In this document: positions 60,338-64,000 of the stretch, piece after piece
Numbering within the stretch: the stretch's first letter is position 1
Layout: each line of letters starts with the position of its first letter
NCBI GenBank assembly: GCA_964531695.1
Contig: CAZHEH010000005.1
Location: 69,629-133,628 of the forward strand
Origin: JAGXKT01 sp964531695
GTDB lineage: Bacteria; Planctomycetota; Phycisphaerae; SM23-33
DNA length: 64,000 nt
Reading direction: 5' to 3'
The notes under the pieces: generated by a model
The model's input: only the letters and a program-made list of their open reading frames with translations
What the model was told of the DNA's origin: nothing
Databases searched by the model: none
Position numbers and translations under genes: made by a program

Positions 60338-61942
60338 ATGCCCGAATCGGAATCCATGCGCAATGGCGAAGGTCGCCGTCGGCTGAGGATGGTCTGCCCG
60401 GCGTACCCCGCATTCAACATCTACTCCCGCCCGGCGCGTGTGATGACCGCGCTCGGGCCGGTCTGCGTGGCCACGGCCGTACATGACGTCCCCGGCTGGG
60501 ACGCGGAGATCATCGATGAGAACAACTACCGCCGAGGTCCGACCGACGAGGCGGGCTTCTGCGACCACGAGGCGCTGCAACGCGCCCGGCCGGCGGATGT
60601 GGTGGGCCTGTACGGCGGGCTGACCAGTACGATCCCGCGCCTGCTCGAGGTGGCCCGGCAGTACCAGGCGTTGGGCGTGCGCGTCGTCGCGGGCGGGCAG
60701 CACTTCGTGGCCGAGAACGTCGCCGACGCCCTGCACGACGGCGTGGACGTGGTCGTCCTCGGCGAGGGCGAACAGACCATCCGCGAACTGCTGGCGTGCT
60801 TCGAGCGCGGCGGCGATCTGTCGAGCGTTCGCGGCATCGCGTACCTGGACGGCGAGGAGGTCGTCCTCACGCCGCCCCGCGAGCCGATCACGGAGTTCGA
60901 CGCGTTCCCGATGCCGGACTTCTCCCTGCTGCGCTACGCGCGGATGAAGTACTACCCCGTCTCCGGCACGCGCGGTTGCGGGATGAACTGCGAGTTCTGC
61001 TCGGTCAAAGGCCGGCCGCGTTTCGCCTCGGCCGAGCGGATGATGGAGCAGTTCGCGTCCGCGTACGAGAAGTGGAACGGCCGGATCTTCTTCGTCGTCG
61101 ACGATCTGTTCGGCCAGAACCGCGCCGAGACGCTGGCGCTGTGCCGCATGCTGCGGGACTACCAGCGCCGAGTCGGCGTGCGGTTCAGCATCACGGTGCA
61201 GATCCGCCTGGACAAAGCCCGCGACGCCGAGCTTCTGACCGCCATGCGCGGCGCCGGCATCAACGTGCTCGCCATCGGGTTCGAGTCCCCCGTCGATACC
61301 GAGCTGGCGGCGATGAGCAAGGGGCTCAAGTCCGACCAGATGCTCGACCTGGTCGGCCGCTACCACGAGGCGGGCTTCCGCATCCACGGGATGTTCATTT
61401 TCGGGTACCCCTCGCGAGAGGCCGATCCGCCCGCCGTCACGGCGGCCGCGCGGGTACGCTCCTTCCGGCGGTTCATTCGCAAGGCGAAACTGGCCACCGT
61501 GCAGGTCCTGCTGCCGATTCCGCTGCCGGGCACGGAACTGACGGCCCGGCTGAAGGCGGCCAACCGCATTCTGCCGACCGATTGCGTGGGGCTGGAGTAC
61601 TACGACGGGAACTTCCCCGTGATCCAGCCGGATGCGCCTCTGACGTGCGAGGACATGCAGGTGGCCGCACACCGGATCATGAGCTACCTCTACCGGCCGA
61701 GCGCGCTGTTCCACGTGGGCCTGAACATCCTGGCCTTCCCGACGCTCGTGTTCCGGCTGCACCGCCTCCGGGCGGGCTGGCAGGGCTGGTACCGCCGATG
61801 GCTCGCGGCGCTGTACCGTGCCGGCGGCTGGCTGCTGATGCGCCAGTGGGCGGCCGCCTTCCGGAGAGACGGCTTCGCCGAGCGGCTCGCCTCAGCCAAA
61901 TGGGAGATGGAAATCACACGGCCGGGGACGGACACCGTCTGA
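60338..61942 (+). CDS. B12-binding radical SAM protein (BchE-like family)
   Basis: Predicted 534-residue radical SAM protein. The N-terminal B12-binding-like domain (about 20-160) has VVAGGQHFVAENVADALHDGVD and VVLGEGEQTIRELL, blocks shared by the BchE/HpnJ-type B12 radical SAM family. The cluster motif is C-x3-C-x2-C in RGCGMNCEFCSVKGRPRF, then FFVVDDLFGQNR and INVLAIGFESPVDTELAAMSKGLK. The C-terminal 100 residues hold hydrophobic and basic segments (LNILAFPTLVFRLHRLRAGW) that suggest membrane association. Lipid or hopanoid-type modification is one possibility. A weak AGAGAA precedes the chosen ATG; ATG 60356 is an alternative. Confidence 0.87.
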   Translation: MPESESMRNGEGRRRLRMVCPAYPAFNIYSRPARVMTALGPVCVATAVHDVPGWDAEIIDENNYRRGPTDEAGFCDHEALQRARPADVVGLYGGLTSTIPRLLEVARQYQALGVRVVAGGQHFVAENVADALHDGVDVVVLGEGEQTIRELLACFERGGDLSSVRGIAYLDGEEVVLTPPREPITEFDAFPMPDFSLLRYARMKYYPVSGTRGCGMNCEFCSVKGRPRFASAERMMEQFASAYEKWNGRIFFVVDDLFGQNRAETLALCRMLRDYQRRVGVRFSITVQIRLDKARDAELLTAMRGAGINVLAIGFESPVDTELAAMSKGLKSDQMLDLVGRYHEAGFRIHGMFIFGYPSREADPPAVTAAARVRSFRRFIRKAKLATVQVLLPIPLPGTELTARLKAANRILPTDCVGLEYYDGNFPVIQPDAPLTCEDMQVAAHRIMSYLYRPSALFHVGLNILAFPTLVFRLHRLRAGWQGWYRRWLAALYRAGGWLLMRQWAAAFRRDGFAERLASAKWEMEITRPGTDTV

Positions 61943-62066
61943 CGGGCTCCAGTCGCGCCGTAGCGGCACGGCGTCTCCACGCCGCACGGAGCGAGCGGTG
62001 GCGGCGAACAGCTCACCACCGCCCCTGAGGATGTGGGCCATCCGCCTTCACGCAGCAGAATCACGG

Positions 62067-62094
62067 TTGCGCGGTGGTAGGCACGCGGTAGAAT
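62067..62094 (+). promoter_or_regulatory. Candidate promoter of the CPBP-methyltransferase pair
   Basis: TTGCGC (62067-62072) and TAGAAT (62089-62094) are separated by 16 bases. Expected transcription starts near 62101. Confidence 0.45.
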
Positions 62095-62133
62095 GGCCGC
62101 CTCGCCTGAATGGCGATCCGCGAAAGGCCGCAA

Positions 62134-63030
62134 ATGAAGAATCAGACCATGCACCCCGCGTTGCCGACGTGCAACGTCGCGGCCGGTCGTTCCCACCTGT
62201 CCTTGGTGTCATTGGTGCCTTTTCTGTCGATCACGTTCGTGATCACCTGGGGCGTTCTGGCGCTGTACATCTTCCTGCCAGATCAGATGACCGGCGTCTT
62301 CGGCCAATTGACCGGTCAACATCCGCTGTTCTTTCTGGCGGTGTGGGCACCGGCCATCGCGGCGTTCATCCTGGTTCCGTACCGCACCGGCGTTGCAGGG
62401 CTGGCTCGGTTTCTGTCCAGGTTTCGGCTCTGGCGGTGCTCCCCGTGGTGGTATGCCTTCCTGATCGTCGGCATCCCTCTGGTCTTCATCGCCGGGGCGG
62501 CGATGAGGGGAACGCTTCTCACCGATCCATTCCCGTTCGCCACGGCGTCATCCATGCTGATCGCGCTGGGGCTGGCGGCGATCAAGGGGCCGATGGAAGA
62601 ATTCGGCTGGCGCGGCGTCGCATTGCCGCTGCTGCAACGCAAGCTCGCGCCGCTCTGGGCGGGCCTGGCCCTTGGCGTGATCTGGGGCCTCTGGCACCTG
62701 CCCGCCTTCATGCTGAGCGGCACGCAGCAAAGCCAGTGGGCGCTCGCGCCGTTCTTCGTCGGCTGTATCGCCTTGAGCGTCATCGTGACGCCGCTGTTCA
62801 ACGCCTCGCGGGGCAGCATCCTGCTGACCGCGTTCTTCCACTTCACGGTGATGAACCCGGTCCTGCCCGCCGCCGAGCCGTATGACACGTACATCCTCGT
62901 AGGGGTGGCCGCCGTGATCGTCTGGTTGAACCGTAAGACGATGTTCACGCGGCAACACGCCGTGACGGAGGTCGTGCCGGGCTTTGCGCAAAAGGCAATG
63001 CATGGGAGCACAAACGAAGGGCTGCCGTGA
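62134..63030 (+). CDS. CPBP family intramembrane metalloprotease
   Basis: Predicted 298-residue CPBP/CAAX-protease-like (ABI/Rce1) membrane protein with about eight hydrophobic helices. Motif 1 is MEEFGWRGVALPLLQRK with the paired Glu and the Arg, and motif 2 is GVIWGLWHLPAFML with the metal-ligand His; a third conserved segment is LSVIVTPLFNASRGSIL with the Asn. In bacteria such proteases process or protect against peptides. Start at ATG 62134 is chosen because AAAGG is 6 bases upstream; ATG 62110 is an in-frame alternative. Its stop overlaps the next gene's start (GTGA). Confidence 0.85.
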   Translation: MKNQTMHPALPTCNVAAGRSHLSLVSLVPFLSITFVITWGVLALYIFLPDQMTGVFGQLTGQHPLFFLAVWAPAIAAFILVPYRTGVAGLARFLSRFRLWRCSPWWYAFLIVGIPLVFIAGAAMRGTLLTDPFPFATASSMLIALGLAAIKGPMEEFGWRGVALPLLQRKLAPLWAGLALGVIWGLWHLPAFMLSGTQQSQWALAPFFVGCIALSVIVTPLFNASRGSILLTAFFHFTVMNPVLPAAEPYDTYILVGVAAVIVWLNRKTMFTRQHAVTEVVPGFAQKAMHGSTNEGLP

Positions 63031-63596
63031 AAGACGACGAGATACACTTTTTCGATCCCGTGGTGCTCCGGCTGCGACCCATCTCCGCTGATGGGTACAT
63101 CCTTGACATAGGCGGCGGCGGCGAAGGCATTATCGGAAGACTTATGGGGCCAAGCGTCGTTGCCATCGATTGCCGAGAAGATGAACTGATCGAGGCCCCG
63201 GAGGGGCCACTCAGAATCGTGATGGATGCGAGGCATCTGAACTTCCTCGACTGCACATTCCCGGCGGCAACCGCATTCTTCTCACTGATGTACTTCGATG
63301 CCGAGGAAGATCTTCGGCAAGCTTTCAAAGAGGCGTTCAGGGTGCTCAAGCCGGGCGGCCGATTTCACGTATGGGATGTGGAGCTGGCCGAACGTCCACA
63401 GACCGGAAGACCGGTTTACGCCGTCCGGCTGGACTGCATCGTGAACGGAGTGTCGTGCAAAACAGCTTATGGGCGGCCGTGGCCCCAGGGAGCACGCGAC
63501 AGCAACTACTACAAGGGCCTTGCCCAAGCGGCCGGCTTTCGGCATGTCGACACGGAAATGTCGGGATGCACCTTCCACTTGATTCTGCGCAAGTGA
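63027..63596 (+). CDS. SAM-dependent methyltransferase, atypical composition
   Basis: Predicted 189-residue class I methyltransferase. Motif I is YILDIGGGGEGIIGRLMG, followed by VVAIDCREDEL, the AFFSLMYFDAEEDLRQAFKEAFRVLKPGGRFHVWDVE block and a Cys-containing C-terminus (SGCTFHLILRK). GTG start with AAGGG upstream, overlapping the protease stop by 4 bases (GTGA), so the two are translationally coupled. Its codons include ATA, AGA, CTT and TTT more often than those of neighbours, a hint of transfer. The substrate is unknown, and the coupling with a CPBP protease is unusual. Confidence 0.82.
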   Translation: MKDDEIHFFDPVVLRLRPISADGYILDIGGGGEGIIGRLMGPSVVAIDCREDELIEAPEGPLRIVMDARHLNFLDCTFPAATAFFSLMYFDAEEDLRQAFKEAFRVLKPGGRFHVWDVELAERPQTGRPVYAVRLDCIVNGVSCKTAYGRPWPQGARDSNYYKGLAQAAGFRHVDTEMSGCTFHLILRK

Positions 63597-63873
63597 CAAG
63601 AGCAACGCCGTAATGGAAGCATGCTCAATTGTCGTCAACCCACCCTCCGCATCGTCGACGGCTTCCCGCGATCCTGTGCGGCGCAGATCGTCGTCACGGC
63701 CGGGCTGTGGTGGCCAACTGAAGCTGGATCATTGCCCGGACCTGCCGCGAGACGTACGGCTTGACCGCCTCGATGTGCTCGGCCGGCATCGGGCCGGACC
63801 TTCCGCTTTCCGGCCGTTAAACCCAAGAGATGGTTCCGCGTAAAGTGCTCTTCAAAAGCCCTTTACGTCGAAA
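63597..63873. other. Gap before tRNA-Thr
   Basis: No convincing gene. A 31-codon minus-strand stretch (MPAEHIEAVKPYVSRQVRAM onward, about 63705-63800) has coding-like codon use and may be a gene fragment. Nothing else is recognised. Confidence 0.35.
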
Positions 63874-63944
63874 GCCGACCGTGGGATTCGAACCCACAAC
63901 CTCAGCTTTACGAAAGCTGTGCTCTACCGTTGAGCTAGGTCGGC
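63874..63944 (-). tRNA. tRNA-Thr (anticodon CGU)
   Basis: The minus-strand sequence folds as a 71-base cloverleaf: acceptor stem GCCGACC/GGUCGGC, D arm GCUC-AACGGUA-GAGC, anticodon arm CAGCU-UUCGUAA-AGCUG with anticodon CGU (reads ACG, Thr), a five-base variable loop AGGUU and T arm GUGGG-UUCGAAU-CCCAC. All stems pair. CCA is not encoded. The long open frame over this region is the usual false ORF of a tRNA. Confidence 0.95.
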
Positions 63945-64000
63945 GCAGATAGGCATCGTAGCCCCTATCGGCCGGTTGGGTCAAGGGCTTGGGTTGCATG

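Noticed and set aside
61708..61723. A second parS-like sequence (TGTTCCACGTGG followed by mismatches)
   Set aside because: Only one half-site matches and it lies inside a coding region encoding LFHVGL, so it is probably chance.
63817..63999. Open frame with SSTVEHSFRKAEVVGSNP
   Set aside because: This is the well-known false translation of a tRNA gene; the tRNA-Thr cloverleaf explains it.

Overview
This 64 kb window is high-GC bacterial DNA. It looks like a Gram-negative planctomycete-type organism (Planctomycetota, perhaps Phycisphaerae or a neighbouring class). This rests on two secreted proteins ending in a PEP-CTERM tail (PEP, a hydrophobic stretch, then RRRR), an LptD outer-membrane protein, sulfatases, large secreted glycosidases, tandem Gfo/Idh/MocA oxidoreductases, uroporphyrinogen-decarboxylase-like proteins and a DUF6785-type membrane protein. 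The lineage is inferred from gene content; there is no rRNA. Most genes have a clear AGGAG-type ribosome binding site, but several appear to be transcribed without a leader.

Layout. 1-5.4 kb: a sulfatase and a giant GH2 glycosidase in one minus-strand operon. 5.5-11 kb: ribosomal protein S1, a DUF374 acyltransferase and LptD (envelope building). 11-14.2 kb: twin oxidoreductases and a PEP-CTERM protein. 14.6-20 kb: lysine 2,3-aminomutase, a complete amino-acid ABC importer and a beta-lysine N-acetyltransferase, so one operon appears to both import and convert the substrate of N-epsilon-acetyl-beta-lysine, a compatible solute; a MarC-type membrane protein follows. 20-28 kb: a WG-repeat protein, a methyltransferase, a second sulfatase, a YifB/ComM ATPase and a GT-C glycosyltransferase. 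28.3-28.9 kb: a non-coding stretch with a perfect 16-bp parS-like palindrome. 29-36.6 kb: GH3 glycosidase, DUF6785 protein, a decayed ABC exporter/DUF1854 pair, a lipoprotein and glutamate dehydrogenase.

36.8-46 kb: a KaiC-like/pyruvate-phosphate-dikinase-N fusion, a second PEP-CTERM protein, a B12-domain protein without its axial histidine, a DsbD-alpha/redoxin fusion, a PleD-like diguanylate cyclase, a family 4 uracil-DNA glycosylase and ApbE. 46-48 kb: queuosine genes queF and queC on opposite strands around a toxin-antitoxin-like pair whose DUF4258 half carries an in-frame stop. 48-51 kb: ilvB-ilvH (branched-chain amino acids) behind a strong promoter, a short Leu/Val/Ala-rich leader ORF, a stable hairpin and a partial in-frame copy of the ilvB 5' end. 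51-64 kb: a GH123/DUF4091-like secreted protein, two URO-D-like proteins, two radical SAM proteins with B12-type N-termini, several small membrane proteins, a CPBP protease, a low-GC methyltransferase and tRNA-Thr(CGU).

Overall the window mixes housekeeping functions with polysaccharide breakdown, osmoadaptation and several decaying genes. At least five short repeat families are dispersed between genes. No CRISPR array, rRNA, transposase or phage gene was seen.
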